DNA of 64,000 nt from Alistipes sp. GTDB taxonomy: Bacteria; Bacteroidota; Bacteroidia; Bacteroidales; Rikenellaceae. Shown in pieces: positions 7,434 to 15,267 of this stretch. A program made the position numbers and the translations under genes. The notes under the pieces are model-generated. The model was not told the origin of the DNA, did not search any database, and worked only from the letters and a program-made list of their open reading frames with translations. Where the stretch lies: assembly GCA_017936685.1 (NCBI GenBank), contig JAGBFA010000007.1, forward strand, positions 62,001-126,000, read 5' to 3'. Within the stretch, counting starts at the first letter, position 1. Every line of letters begins with the position of its first letter.

Positions 7434-8255
7434 CTATTTAAGCAACCGTGCTATCGACTCGCGGTCGGCCGTGACGGCATTGAACAGCAGTTCCAGATCG
7501 AGCCGCGAATCCTCGCCCGAGGTGTTGGGCGCAACGCCTATCTGCCCCAGCACGCTCCGCTCGGTGTAGACTGCCGCAGCCGGATCCACAGCACCGAACC
7601 ACAGGCGGCTGCATATCTCGGCCGTGGTGGCCGACAGTGCCACACCCGTCTGATCGAGTATGACGATGTTGTCCAAAAGCGAATCGATGTCGTTGACCTG
7701 ATGCGTAGAGATTACGATGCAACGGTCGTCGTCGGCATATCCGGCCAGCAGGCGGCGGAATACGCTCTTCGAGGGAATATCCAATCCGTTGGTCGGCTCG
7801 TCCAAAAGCAGTATGCGCGTGTTGCAGGCCATGGCGAAGGCTATGTATGCCTTTTTGCGCTGTCCCATCGACATATTGTGCAGCTTCTCGGCAGGATCTA
7901 CCATCATCTCGCGGCAATAGTAATCCATCTGCTCGCGGCTGAACTGCGGATAGAAGGGCGCGGTCATGCGCGCATACGACGACAACGATACCGACGGCAG
8001 CGAGAACTCCTCGGGGATAATCATCATCTGCTGCATCAGATCGACACGCCGCGTCGAGGGATCCACGCCGTCGACACGGACACTGCCCGCCGTAGGACGC
8101 ATCAGTCCGCAGATTATCTTCAACAGCGTGCTCTTGCCGATGCCGTTGCAGCCCAAAAGCCCGTGAATGTGACCGCCGTCGAGCGACAACGTAATATCGG
8201 TCAGCACATTGCGGTGCGACGAATAGCCGAACGTCAGTTGTTTTATATCTATCAT
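7434..8255 (-). CDS. ABC transporter ATP-binding protein
   Basis: A 273-residue ATPase: Walker A GLLGCNGIGKSTLLK (about residues 33-47), signature MSMGQRKKAYIAFAM, Walker B ILLLDEPTNGLD and switch His in VISTHQ. It is the first gene of the operon ATPase - permease - permease - GntR. The start at 8255 gives the standard MIDIKQLTFGYSS N-terminus; the longer frame up to 8324 runs into the promoter. The C-terminal 60 residues after the switch His are an extra regulatory-like tail. Confidence 0.93.
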   Translation of the reverse strand: MIDIKQLTFGYSSHRNVLTDITLSLDGGHIHGLLGCNGIGKSTLLKIICGLMRPTAGSVRVDGVDPSTRRVDLMQQMMIIPEEFSLPSVSLSSYARMTAPFYPQFSREQMDYYCREMMVDPAEKLHNMSMGQRKKAYIAFAMACNTRILLLDEPTNGLDIPSKSVFRRLLAGYADDDRCIVISTHQVNDIDSLLDNIVILDQTGVALSATTAEICSRLWFGAVDPAAAVYTERSVLGQIGVAPNTSGEDSRLDLELLFNAVTADRESIARLLK

Positions 8256-8293
8256 ACCGGTGCATTTTAGTGTACTAATCATGTAATACACGA

Positions 8294-8301
8294 CAAAAGT
8301 A
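8294..8301 (-). promoter_or_regulatory. TAnnTTTG promoter of ABC operon
   Basis: TACTTTTG on the minus strand, 39 bases before the ATPase start. Confidence 0.6.
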
Positions 8302-8377
8302 TGAACAATTATTTTAATATGCAAATAATTTCCGCGATTATTTCATCGGCACTGTTTTAAATTCGGTGGGGAGGCAA

Positions 8378-8769
8378 GACTCCCACGTCGCCTGCGGGAG
8401 TGTGTTTGCAGGACGGGGATTTGTCGCGCAAGAGAGAGATTCTCACGTCGCGTGCATAGCACGCTCCTCAGAATGACAGAACAAACGATTTTATCTACCA
8501 CAACCAGATTCTTCGTTCCATTTCATTCCACTCAGAATGACAACTCCGGTCAGTCATGTTGAGCAAAGCGAAACATCTGTGGACAACAAAACATGCGGCA
8601 TGACTGCGGAAATAGTCGCACACAGATTTCTCGCTCACGCTCGAAATAACAAGACGGCTGTCACTCCGAGGAGCCGCAGGCGACGTGGGAGTCTCACCGT
8701 CGGTAACGCGTTTGCCGTCCGAAACAGAGATTCTCACGTCGCGTGCATAGCACGCTCCTCAGAATGACA
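8378..8769. repeat. Seven covarying hairpin repeats
   Basis: Copies at 8378-8402 (short), 8438-8478, 8507-8542, 8553-8579, 8623-8650, 8659-8695 and 8729-8769, in both orientations. Four different outer stems occur side by side: ATTCT/AGAAT (8438, 8507, 8729), ATGTT/AACAT (8553), ATTTC/GAAAT (8623) and ACTCC/GGAGT (8659). The constant flanks are GTCA (GTTA in 8623) and TCT. No gene is supportable between 8256 and 9543; the frames found here simply translate the repeats. Confidence 0.85.
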
Positions 8770-8805
8770 GAACTGTGGAAATAGTCTCAACAGAATTATG
8801 CGCCC

Positions 8806-8927
8806 TTTTTCGTCAAAATGCCGTAGATACAACTCTCCGACAGAGCGAGACGATGGGCTGTACTGAGATGTACTGCCCATTGTCGAGCGACGAGGAGAGG
8901 AAGCAGGTGCGGTATTTTCACGGAAAA
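8806..8927 (+). repeat. TTTTTCGT element, copy 3 (122 bp)
   Basis: Starts TTTTTCGTCAAAA, ends TTTTCACGGAAAA, with central hairpin ATGGGCtGTAC/GTACtGCCCAT. It is separated from copy 4 by a single base. Confidence 0.85.
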
Positions 8928-8928
8928 G

Positions 8929-9126
8929 TTTTTCGTCAAAAGGCATTAGTTACAACTTTTTCGTTAAGCCGGACGAGCAAAGCGAAGTTTACTTCGACTT
9001 TGCCGCGGCGAGAAAAAGTGCATGAAATGAACGCGCAACGAACATTGAACGGACGGGCTGTACTAATCGTACTGCCCGTTCGAGCAATGGAGCGAGCGGA
9101 AATAAACGATGCCTTTTCACGGAAAA
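8929..9126 (+). repeat. TTTTTCGT element, copy 4 (198 bp form)
   Basis: Same ends as copy 3 and central hairpin ACGGGCtGTAC/GTACtGCCCGT, with about 75 extra bases on the left side containing CGAAGTTTACTTCG. It has the same length and layout as copy 8 at 61299. Confidence 0.85.
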
Positions 9127-9270
9127 GACCTGAAATCAGATATAAACTATTCTCGCAACCCCTGATTAGTGAGCAATCCCCGACAAAACAGATGACGACA
9201 AGCCGAGCTATGCTTGGCGCATTTTGTGGCGGAGTCGGCGCAAACATGTTTGCAAGCCGATGAAAGACAC

Positions 9271-9302
9271 AAAAAAAAGCGATTGATTAAAATCAATCGC
9301 TT
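9271..9302 (-). terminator. Terminator hairpin of the duplicated tRNA unit
   Basis: On the minus strand, stem AAGCGATTGAT / ATCAATCGCTT followed by a T-run. It is the counterpart of the functional tRNA-Val terminator, with stem bases changed on both sides. Confidence 0.7.
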
Positions 9303-9315
9303 GTCGTCATATTTG

Positions 9316-9336
9316 TGGGAGCTGAGGGATTCGAAC
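9316..9336 (-). pseudogene. tRNA-Val 3' fragment
   Basis: Twenty-one bases identical to the acceptor and T-loop part of the tRNA-Val at 9544-9621. The remaining tRNA sequence is absent and replaced by unrelated sequence. Not a functional tRNA. Confidence 0.75.
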
Positions 9337-9499
9337 GGCAAAGCCGTCGCGAGAATACCGCTGAAATAAAACATATTCTATTCTCGCAACCCCTCCCAAA
9401 TTCAAACTCGCTCGCGACACACTTAACGGAAAGGCTTGCGAAACAAGTCGTATTTTTTGTTTGGGGACGGCGAAAGTTTACTTTCGGACGGACACAAAA

Positions 9500-9534
9500 C
9501 AAAAAAAAAACGATTGAAATTACTTTCAATCGTT
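9500..9534 (-). terminator. Terminator of tRNA-Val
   Basis: On the minus strand, stem AACGATTGAAA / TTTCAATCGTT followed by at least eight T residues, about ten bases after the encoded CCA. Confidence 0.85.
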
Positions 9535-9543
9535 TCCGTTAAG

Positions 9544-9621
9544 TGGTGGGAGCTGAGGGATTCGAACCCCCGACCCTCTGCTTGTAAGGCAGACGCTCTG
9601 AACCAGCTGAGCTAAGCTCCC
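9544..9621 (-). tRNA. tRNA-Val (anticodon TAC)
   Basis: The cloverleaf fits: acceptor GGGAGCT/AGCTCCC, anticodon stem TCTGC/GCAGA with loop CTTACAA, T-loop TTCGAATC. CCA is encoded (9544-9546), unlike the other tRNAs of the window. A TACCTTTG box lies 24 bases upstream and a terminator follows. Confidence 0.95.
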
Positions 9622-9644
9622 GTTTTTAATATGCTTCGGGACTG

Positions 9645-9652
9645 CAAAGGTA
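9645..9652 (-). promoter_or_regulatory. TAnnTTTG promoter of tRNA-Val
   Basis: TACCTTTG on the minus strand, 24 bases before the tRNA. Confidence 0.7.
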
Positions 9653-9691
9653 ATTCAAAATTTTTGAATCTGCAAATTTCTAGGCGATTTT

Positions 9692-9838
9692 TTAAGATAA
9701 TTTTTTAAGAGCCTCGACAAACAGCTTTCGCCGATGCTCGGCCGCGTCGTCCATTATCTCCGAGATTACCGCTACCCTCTCTCCGAGAGCATCGCTATCC
9801 TCATCGCCGCAAACCTGCACCCCGTGCAACCCTGCGCA
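9692..9838 (-). pseudogene. Possible coding remnant after tRNA-Asn
   Basis: Directly downstream of tRNA-Asn on the same strand, one frame reads without stops for about 47 codons and ends ...EHRRKLFVEALKKLS before TAA. The composition looks coding, with an acidic then basic helix, but there is no ATG at the head of the frame and no room for a ribosome site after the tRNA. It may be the 3' remnant of a gene lost next to the tRNA. I do not recognise the family. Confidence 0.3.
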
Positions 9839-9844
9839 TATATG

Positions 9845-9918
9845 CGCCTGAACAAGGACTTGAACCTAGGACCCCATGATTAACAGTCATGTGCTCTAAC
9901 CAACTGAGCTATTCAGGC
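9845..9918 (-). tRNA. tRNA-Asn (anticodon GTT)
   Basis: Cloverleaf with acceptor GCCTGAA/TTCAGGC, anticodon stem CATGA/TCATG, loop CTGTTAA and T-loop TTCAAGTC. CCA is not encoded. A TATATTTG box lies 31 bases upstream. Confidence 0.95.
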
Positions 9919-9948
9919 ATTTGAAAGAACCTTATCGTTTTCGGAGTG

Positions 9949-9956
9949 CAAATATA
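9949..9956 (-). promoter_or_regulatory. TAnnTTTG promoter of tRNA-Asn
   Basis: TATATTTG on the minus strand. Confidence 0.7.
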
Positions 9957-10029
9957 GGGCATATTTTTAAATCTGCAAAATTTTCCATAAAAAAAATTGC
10001 AAAAAACTTCGATAAACATAAGTTTGATG

Positions 10030-10037
10030 TAACTTTG
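10030..10037 (+). promoter_or_regulatory. TAnnTTTG box directly before the DUF1573 gene
   Basis: TAACTTTG ends only six bases before the ATG at 10044. If used, the transcript would have almost no leader. Confidence 0.55.
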
Positions 10038-10043
10038 TGCTCG

Positions 10044-11135
10044 ATGAAACGATATATACCATATATAATATGCCTTTGCGGCATCTTGGCGGCAGCTCAT
10101 GGCAGCACAGCCGCCCAAAGCAAATTGCAATTCTCGCAAACCGAGTTCGACTACGGCCAGGTCAAAGAGGACGGAGGAGCCGTCACCGCCCGATTCGAGG
10201 CCTGCAACACCGGCAGCGAACCGGTGGTTGTATTGGAGGTCATGACCTCGTGCGGCTGCACCACGCCCTATTTCGAGCGCAAGCCGATCGCGGCGGGCGA
10301 GACGTTCGCTTTGGAGATACGCTACGACCCGATGAACCGCCCCGGGCGCATCGACCGCGACATATTCGTCAGAGCCTCGGACTCGGACAAGGATATCAAG
10401 CTGCACATAACAGGCCGCGTGATGCCGCGCCAGAAGAGCATCGAAGAGATTTATCCGTTCGACATGGGCGGAGGCCTGCGGTTAGAGAGCAATTTCCACG
10501 CATTCGCCTACGTCGAGCACGGCAAGAGCGTCGAGACGCGCATCGGCTATGTCAACCACTCCGATCGTCAGATCACCGTCCGCATATCGCCCACCGTCGT
10601 GTCGGGAGCACTCAGGGTGGAGTACGACCCGTCGATTCCGCCCCACGCCTCGGGCGACATCGTGCTCCGCTACCGGCTTGCCGACAACAGCTCGCGCTAC
10701 GGCACCTTGGAGGACATACTGCGCGTCATCGTAGACGGCCGTCCGTCGCAGACGCAGCTCTCGGCGCACGCCATAGCCGTGAATAATTTCGACGATGCGG
10801 ACGATATTTCGGCTCCGAGAAGCGAAATTCCGATAAATATTATTAAATTTGGAGAGGTAAATCGGGCTGCATCGACCCTGCGCCGCCAGTTCGAGGTGCG
10901 CAACACGGGGCAGACGCCGCTCTGCATACGCAAGGCCGAGGTCAACAGCGAAGCCATCAGGTGCGTCATCGGCGGCAATACGACTATCGCCCCTGGGCAG
11001 AGCCGGCAGTTCACGGTGGAGTTCACGCCATCGAAGGTCGGACGCGACGGGGCATACGTGGCGCGTCTGTTCCTTATAACCGACGATCCGCGGCACCCGA
11101 TGCAGACGCTTAGGGTCAACGCCATACTTAAATAA
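10044..11135 (+). CDS. DUF1573 domain protein, exported
   Basis: A 363-residue protein with a signal peptide (MKRYIPYIICLCGILAAAHG, cleavage near AAQS). It has two Ig-like DUF1573 modules: the first at about 30-130 (FDYGQVKEDGG...FEACNTGSEPVVV... SCGCTTP) and another at about 270-363 (IKFGEVNRAA...FEVRNTGQTPLCI). The SCGCT motif is characteristic. Such proteins are abundant in the Bacteroidetes periplasm or cell surface; their role is not established. The start at 10044 was chosen for the signal peptide; an in-frame ATG at 9921 would overlap tRNA-Asn promoter sequence. Confidence 0.85.
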   Translation: MKRYIPYIICLCGILAAAHGSTAAQSKLQFSQTEFDYGQVKEDGGAVTARFEACNTGSEPVVVLEVMTSCGCTTPYFERKPIAAGETFALEIRYDPMNRPGRIDRDIFVRASDSDKDIKLHITGRVMPRQKSIEEIYPFDMGGGLRLESNFHAFAYVEHGKSVETRIGYVNHSDRQITVRISPTVVSGALRVEYDPSIPPHASGDIVLRYRLADNSSRYGTLEDILRVIVDGRPSQTQLSAHAIAVNNFDDADDISAPRSEIPINIIKFGEVNRAASTLRRQFEVRNTGQTPLCIRKAEVNSEAIRCVIGGNTTIAPGQSRQFTVEFTPSKVGRDGAYVARLFLITDDPRHPMQTLRVNAILK

Positions 11136-11172
11136 AACGAAACAAAGAAATATTCGAAACAAGACTTTTGAA

Positions 11173-12033
11173 ATGTTTGAAATCTTAGAGAAACGCATAT
11201 TGGCCGAGGGCATCTGCCTTATGCGTGTTGCCGCGCCGCGAGTGGCACGGGCAGCCCTGCCGGGGCAGTTCGTCATCGTGCGCGCAGACGAGGGCGGAGA
11301 GCGTATTCCGCTCACCATCGCCGACTACGATGCCCAAGAGGGGAGCGTCACCATCGTAACCCAAACCATCGGCGTATCGACGCAAAAGATATGCTCGCTG
11401 AACGTGGGAGAGTCGCTTGCCGACTTCGCCGGACCGCTCGGACAGCCCTCGGAGTTCGTCCGCATGCCTATCGACGAGCTGCGCCGCCGCCGCTATCTAT
11501 TCGTTGCCGGAGGCGTGGGCACGGCACCGGTCTATCCGCAGGCGAAGTGGCTCTCGGAGCACGGCGTGCGGTGCGATGTCATCATCGGAGCCAAGACGCG
11601 CGACATGCTCATCTACACCGATGAGATGCGCCGCGTGGCCGACAACCTCTACATAGCCACCGACGACGGCTCGGAAGGATTCAAGGGTATGGTAACAGCA
11701 CTGATGAAGGAGCTTATCGAGGTTCGCGGCGAGCACTACGACGAGTGCGTGGCCATAGGACCGATGATCATGATGAAGTTCGTCACGCTCACCGCCCGCA
11801 GCTACTCGCTGCCTACGACCGTATCGCTCAACGCCCTGATGGTCGACGGCACGGGCATGTGCGGCGCATGCCGCGTCAGCGTGGGCGGACGCACGTTATT
11901 CACATGCGTCGACGGACCGGAGTTCAACGGTTATGAGGTCGATTTCGACGAGGCCATGCGCCGCCAGTCGATGTATCGCACACAGGAGAAGAGCGCGTTG
12001 GAGAGACATAAATGCAACTGTTATGGCAAATAA
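11173..12033 (+). CDS. nfnA: NfnA-type FAD/2Fe-2S electron transfer subunit
   Basis: A 286-residue subunit related to the dihydroorotate dehydrogenase electron-transfer protein. The N-terminal FAD domain includes IPLTIADYD, then the NAD(P)-binding segment YLFVAGGVGTAPVYPQAKWL, and the C-terminal 2Fe-2S segment GTGMCGACRVSVGGRTLFTC (about 222-241). With the next gene it forms the NfnAB (NADH-dependent reduced ferredoxin:NADP oxidoreductase) or ferredoxin-NADP reductase pair, a cytoplasmic electron-bifurcating enzyme of anaerobes. Its stop overlaps the nfnB start by 11 bases, so the two are translationally coupled. Confidence 0.88.
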   Translation: MFEILEKRILAEGICLMRVAAPRVARAALPGQFVIVRADEGGERIPLTIADYDAQEGSVTIVTQTIGVSTQKICSLNVGESLADFAGPLGQPSEFVRMPIDELRRRRYLFVAGGVGTAPVYPQAKWLSEHGVRCDVIIGAKTRDMLIYTDEMRRVADNLYIATDDGSEGFKGMVTALMKELIEVRGEHYDECVAIGPMIMMKFVTLTARSYSLPTTVSLNALMVDGTGMCGACRVSVGGRTLFTCVDGPEFNGYEVDFDEAMRRQSMYRTQEKSALERHKCNCYGK

Positions 12034-13411
12034 GATAGCACGTGTGGCCGTGCGCGAACAGGATCCGGCCGCAAGAGCGGCCAATTTCGAAGAGGTATGT
12101 TACGGCTATGACCGCCAGGAGGCACTGACCGAAGCGAGCCGCTGCCTGAACTGCAAGAATCCGCGATGCGTGGCGGCATGTCCCGTCGGCATCGCCATAC
12201 CCGATTTCATAGCCGCACTGGCCGGCGGCGACGAGGCTGCCGCCGCCGAGATCATATCGCGCGACTCGCTGCTGCCGAGCATCTGCGGACGCGTATGTCC
12301 GCAGGAGACGCAGTGCGAGGGGTCGTGCATACTGGGCATAAAGAGCCAGCCGGTGGCCATCGGCAAGCTCGAACGCTACGTCGGCGACTGGAAGATAGCC
12401 AATGCCGAAGCACCGGCCAAGAGACCCGAATGGAACGGCCGCAAGGTGGCCGTGGTGGGCAGCGGTCCGTCGGGACTGGCCTGCGCGGGCGATCTGGCCG
12501 CCATGGGATACAAGGTAAAGGTGTTCGAGGCGTTGCATAAGTTGGGCGGCGTGCTGGTCTACGGCATTCCCGAGTTCCGTCTGCCCAAACATAAGATCGT
12601 CGAGCGCGAGATCGACTCGCTGCGCCGGTTAGGCGTAGAGTTCGAGACCGATGTCATCATCGGCCGCACGCTCACCGTCGACGAGCTTCTCGACAACGAG
12701 GGCTACGATGCCGTCTTCGTCGGCTCGGGAGCAGGTCTGCCCCGCTTCATGGGCATCGAGGGCGAGAATCTCAACGGCGTATTCTCGGCCAACGAGTTTC
12801 TGACGCGCGTCAACCTGATGGGTGCATACGACCCTGCCACCTCCGACACGCCCGTATATGTGGGTCGTCGGGTTGTCGTGGTAGGCGGCGGCAACGTGGC
12901 TATGGACGCCGTGCGCACGGCAAAGCGTCTGGGCGCGGAGGCGGTCATCGTATATCGGCGCAGCGAGGCCGAGCTGCCCGCACGCGTCGAGGAGGTGCAC
13001 CACGCCCGCGAGGAGGGCATCGAGTTCCGCATGCTGACCAACCCCACGCGCATTCTCGACGACGGCAACGGCTGGGTCAAGGGCATCAGCTGCGTGCAGA
13101 TGACGCTCGGCGAACCCGACCAGAGCGGACGACGCTCGCCCGTGGTGGTCGAAGGATCGGATTTCGAGATCGACTGCGACGTGGTGATCATGGCTCTTGG
13201 CACCTCGCCCAACCCGCTGATCGCCTCAACGACCGAAGGCCTTGCGGTCAACCGCCGCGGCTGCATCGAGGCCGACGACAGCGGCGCGACCTCACGTCCG
13301 GGTGTGTTCGCCGGCGGCGACACCGTAACGGGTGCCGCAACGGTGATTCTGGCAATGGGTGCCGGACGGCGTGCCGCCAAAGCCATCGACGAGTATATCA
13401 AGAATTTGTAA
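12023..13411 (+). CDS. nfnB: NfnB / glutamate synthase small subunit-like oxidoreductase
   Basis: A 462-residue flavoprotein. The N-terminal 4Fe-4S region holds CLNCKNPRCVAACPVG (about 35-50) and CGRVCPQETQCEGSC. Then come an FAD Rossmann motif VAVVGSGPSGLACAGDLA, an NADPH Rossmann motif VVVVGGGNVAMDA and a C-terminal FAGGDTVTGAATVILAMGAGR block. It is annotated in many genomes as GltA or GltD; the pairing with nfnA and the absence of a large glutamate synthase subunit favour NfnB. The ATG at 12023 gives the standard MANKIARVAVREQDP start. Confidence 0.88.
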   Translation: MANKIARVAVREQDPAARAANFEEVCYGYDRQEALTEASRCLNCKNPRCVAACPVGIAIPDFIAALAGGDEAAAAEIISRDSLLPSICGRVCPQETQCEGSCILGIKSQPVAIGKLERYVGDWKIANAEAPAKRPEWNGRKVAVVGSGPSGLACAGDLAAMGYKVKVFEALHKLGGVLVYGIPEFRLPKHKIVEREIDSLRRLGVEFETDVIIGRTLTVDELLDNEGYDAVFVGSGAGLPRFMGIEGENLNGVFSANEFLTRVNLMGAYDPATSDTPVYVGRRVVVVGGGNVAMDAVRTAKRLGAEAVIVYRRSEAELPARVEEVHHAREEGIEFRMLTNPTRILDDGNGWVKGISCVQMTLGEPDQSGRRSPVVVEGSDFEIDCDVVIMALGTSPNPLIASTTEGLAVNRRGCIEADDSGATSRPGVFAGGDTVTGAATVILAMGAGRRAAKAIDEYIKNL

Positions 13412-13459
13412 CAAAACGGTATAACGGATTCTATCCTATTAACTAAAAATTTAAATATT

Positions 13460-14158
13460 ATGAACATGAAGAAGTATCTTGCAGAGATGTTCGGCACGAT
13501 GGTGCTCGTATTGATGGGTTGCGGAGCAGCCATCTTCAATCAGGGTTGCGGCACTACGGCGCAAGTATTGACCGTCGCATTCGCATTCGGTCTTTCGGTA
13601 GTGGCAATGGCCTATGCCATAGGCGGCATATCGGGCTGCCATATCAATCCGGCAATTACGTTCGGTGCTTGGCTCTCGAAACGCATAGACGGCAAAGACG
13701 CTATATATTATGTCGTATTCCAGATTATCGGAGCATTCATAGGCTCGGCCATACTCTATCTTCTCACCAAGAACATCGACTTGTCGTTCGCCACTCAAAC
13801 CGGAGCCAATGCCGCCGCAGAGGGTGTATCGACAGGGGCGGCCTTCATTGCCGAGGTGATCTTCACCTTCGTATTCGTATTGGTCGTGCTGGGTGCAACC
13901 GATGAGAAGCGCGGTGCGGGCAACTTCGCCGGTCTGGCTATCGGTCTGTCGTTAGTATTGGTGCATATCGTCTGCATACCCATCACCGGCACATCGGTCA
14001 ATCCGGCGCGTTCGATCGCTCCGGCCATCTTCGAGGGCGGCAAGGCATTGTCGCAGCTGTGGATCTTCATCGTCGCTCCGCTGGCAGGCGCAACTCTTTC
14101 GGCTGCCGTATGGGCACTTATAGGAGGCGAGTGCAAATGCTGCTGCAAGAACAAATAG
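13460..14158 (+). CDS. aqpZ: Aquaporin (AqpZ-type MIP channel)
   Basis: A 232-residue channel with six transmembrane helices and both NPA boxes: GCHINPAITFG (about residue 60) and GTSVNPARSIAPA (about 180). The Arg after the second NPA and the residues around it fit a water-selective aquaporin rather than a glycerol facilitator. The C-terminus is unusual: GGECKCCCKNK, a Cys-rich tail that may bind metal or be lipid-modified. Its role is unknown. The gene stands alone and ends at a strong hairpin. Confidence 0.9.
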   Translation: MNMKKYLAEMFGTMVLVLMGCGAAIFNQGCGTTAQVLTVAFAFGLSVVAMAYAIGGISGCHINPAITFGAWLSKRIDGKDAIYYVVFQIIGAFIGSAILYLLTKNIDLSFATQTGANAAAEGVSTGAAFIAEVIFTFVFVLVVLGATDEKRGAGNFAGLAIGLSLVLVHIVCIPITGTSVNPARSIAPAIFEGGKALSQLWIFIVAPLAGATLSAAVWALIGGECKCCCKNK

Positions 14159-14179
14159 ACGGCGTAATAAACCGTCAAC

Positions 14180-14218
14180 GCAAAGAGTGCGCCGGACATC
14201 GCCCGGCGCACTCTTTGC
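14180..14218. terminator. Shared hairpin between convergent genes
   Basis: A 16-base-pair perfect stem (14180-14195 with 14203-14218) with a seven-base loop, between the aquaporin stop and the stop of the convergent GT9 gene. The T-tract is weak on both sides, so it may act bidirectionally or as a 3' protective hairpin. Confidence 0.7.
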
Positions 14219-14235
14219 ATTATCATGATGTCGTG

Positions 14236-15267
14236 CTATCTGTTCTTCGCCAGCAGTGCCTCCACCTTGTCGACCACCATCTCGGGCGTTATGGCACGCA
14301 GACAGCGATAGTCGCCGTATTTGCACTTGCGGTTGCCGTAGACCGAGCAGGGACGGCACGGCATATCCTCCTCCAATATGCCCTCCGGATCGCAGCCATA
14401 GCCCAAGAAGCCGAATTCGTGGTGCGTGGCACCCCATATCGAGACCACGGGCGTGGCCACAAGCGCGGCCATGTGCATCACAAGCGAATCCATCGACACC
14501 ACACAATCGAGATGCGAGATCAAATCGCGCTCCTCGGCCAATTTGGCCCTGCCCCACAACGCCGTCACATTGGGATAGAGACGCTCCATCTGAGCGGCAA
14601 ACGCAGCCTCCTCGCCGCCGCCGCTATGAATGAACACACGATCGTAGCGGCTGCTCAACTGAGCCACAAGCTCCTCGCGCATATCGGCCGGATAGGTCTT
14701 GCCGTCATGCGCCGAGAAGGGTGCGAAGCCCACCCATACGCCGCGTTTCTCCCCCATGGGATTGGGCAGCGAGGGTTTTACCACCGGCGCGGGATCGTCG
14801 AAACGAAATCCTAACCTGCGTATCACATCGCAATAACGCACGACGGTATGTTTCAGCGGAATGGCACCGTCGCGGCTGTATCCCAGACGAAACCACTTCT
14901 CCACATGTCCCTTGCGTATGCTGCGCGAGCGTATGCCGCGAAGTCCGGCAAACAGACACAGCAGGCGCGAGCGCAGTACGCCGTGCGTGTCGGCTATGGC
15001 ATCGATGCCGAGAGCCTTCACCTCGCGCGACAGCCGCCAGATGCCCTTTATTCCCTTGTGCACGCCCTTGGTGTCGGCCAGCAGGAAATCGACGTTCAGC
15101 CCGTCGAACAACGGCCGCAGGAAGGGTCGGGTCAGCACCGTGACACGCACCTCGGGATAAGCCTGGTGCAGAGCGCGCACGGCATGGGGCAACATCGCGA
15201 CATCGCCCAACGCCGACAGGCGCACCAGAAGGATATGACGCGGCACCCGCCTACTGCTTATTGCCAT
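14236..15267 (-). CDS. Glycosyltransferase family 9 (heptosyltransferase-like)
   Basis: A 343-residue GT9 enzyme: N-terminal RHILLVRLSALGDVAMLPHA (the conserved LGD block), middle THGVLRSRLL, and C-terminal VVSMDSLVMHMAALVATPVV with WGATHHEFGFLGYG, which is the nucleotide-sugar site. Family members transfer heptose or similar sugars onto lipopolysaccharide at the cytoplasmic face. A cysteine cluster (CRPCSVYGNRKCKYGDYRC) near the C-terminus is common in Bacteroidetes members. The start overlaps the upstream DUF4254 gene by 17 bases, so they are coupled and likely serve one lipopolysaccharide step. Confidence 0.88.
   Translation of the reverse strand: MAISSRRVPRHILLVRLSALGDVAMLPHAVRALHQAYPEVRVTVLTRPFLRPLFDGLNVDFLLADTKGVHKGIKGIWRLSREVKALGIDAIADTHGVLRSRLLCLFAGLRGIRSRSIRKGHVEKWFRLGYSRDGAIPLKHTVVRYCDVIRRLGFRFDDPAPVVKPSLPNPMGEKRGVWVGFAPFSAHDGKTYPADMREELVAQLSSRYDRVFIHSGGGEEAAFAAQMERLYPNVTALWGRAKLAEERDLISHLDCVVSMDSLVMHMAALVATPVVSIWGATHHEFGFLGYGCDPEGILEEDMPCRPCSVYGNRKCKYGDYRCLRAITPEMVVDKVEALLAKNR

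Larger units (their letters stand above)
9130..9336 (-). repeat. Truncated tandem copy of the tRNA-Val 3' unit
   Basis: The segment from CTGAAAT at 9130 to the tRNA 3' fragment at 9336 parallels 9361-9567. Shared landmarks (CTGAAAT, ATTCTCGCAACCCCT, the A-tract hairpin, the tRNA 3' end) are offset by 231 bases at both ends, so the two units form a diverged tandem duplication. Confidence 0.7.

Noticed and set aside
5394..9263. Several short frames in the repeat islands, many with a C-H-S-E motif
   Set aside because: They translate the hairpin repeats (for example GTCATTCTGAG read as CHSE) and have no other protein character.
9316..9336. A second tRNA-Val gene
   Set aside because: Only the acceptor and T-loop part is present; no anticodon or D arm can be folded.
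8256..9543. An insertion sequence in the first repeat island
   Set aside because: No transposase frame is present; the island consists of short structured repeats only.
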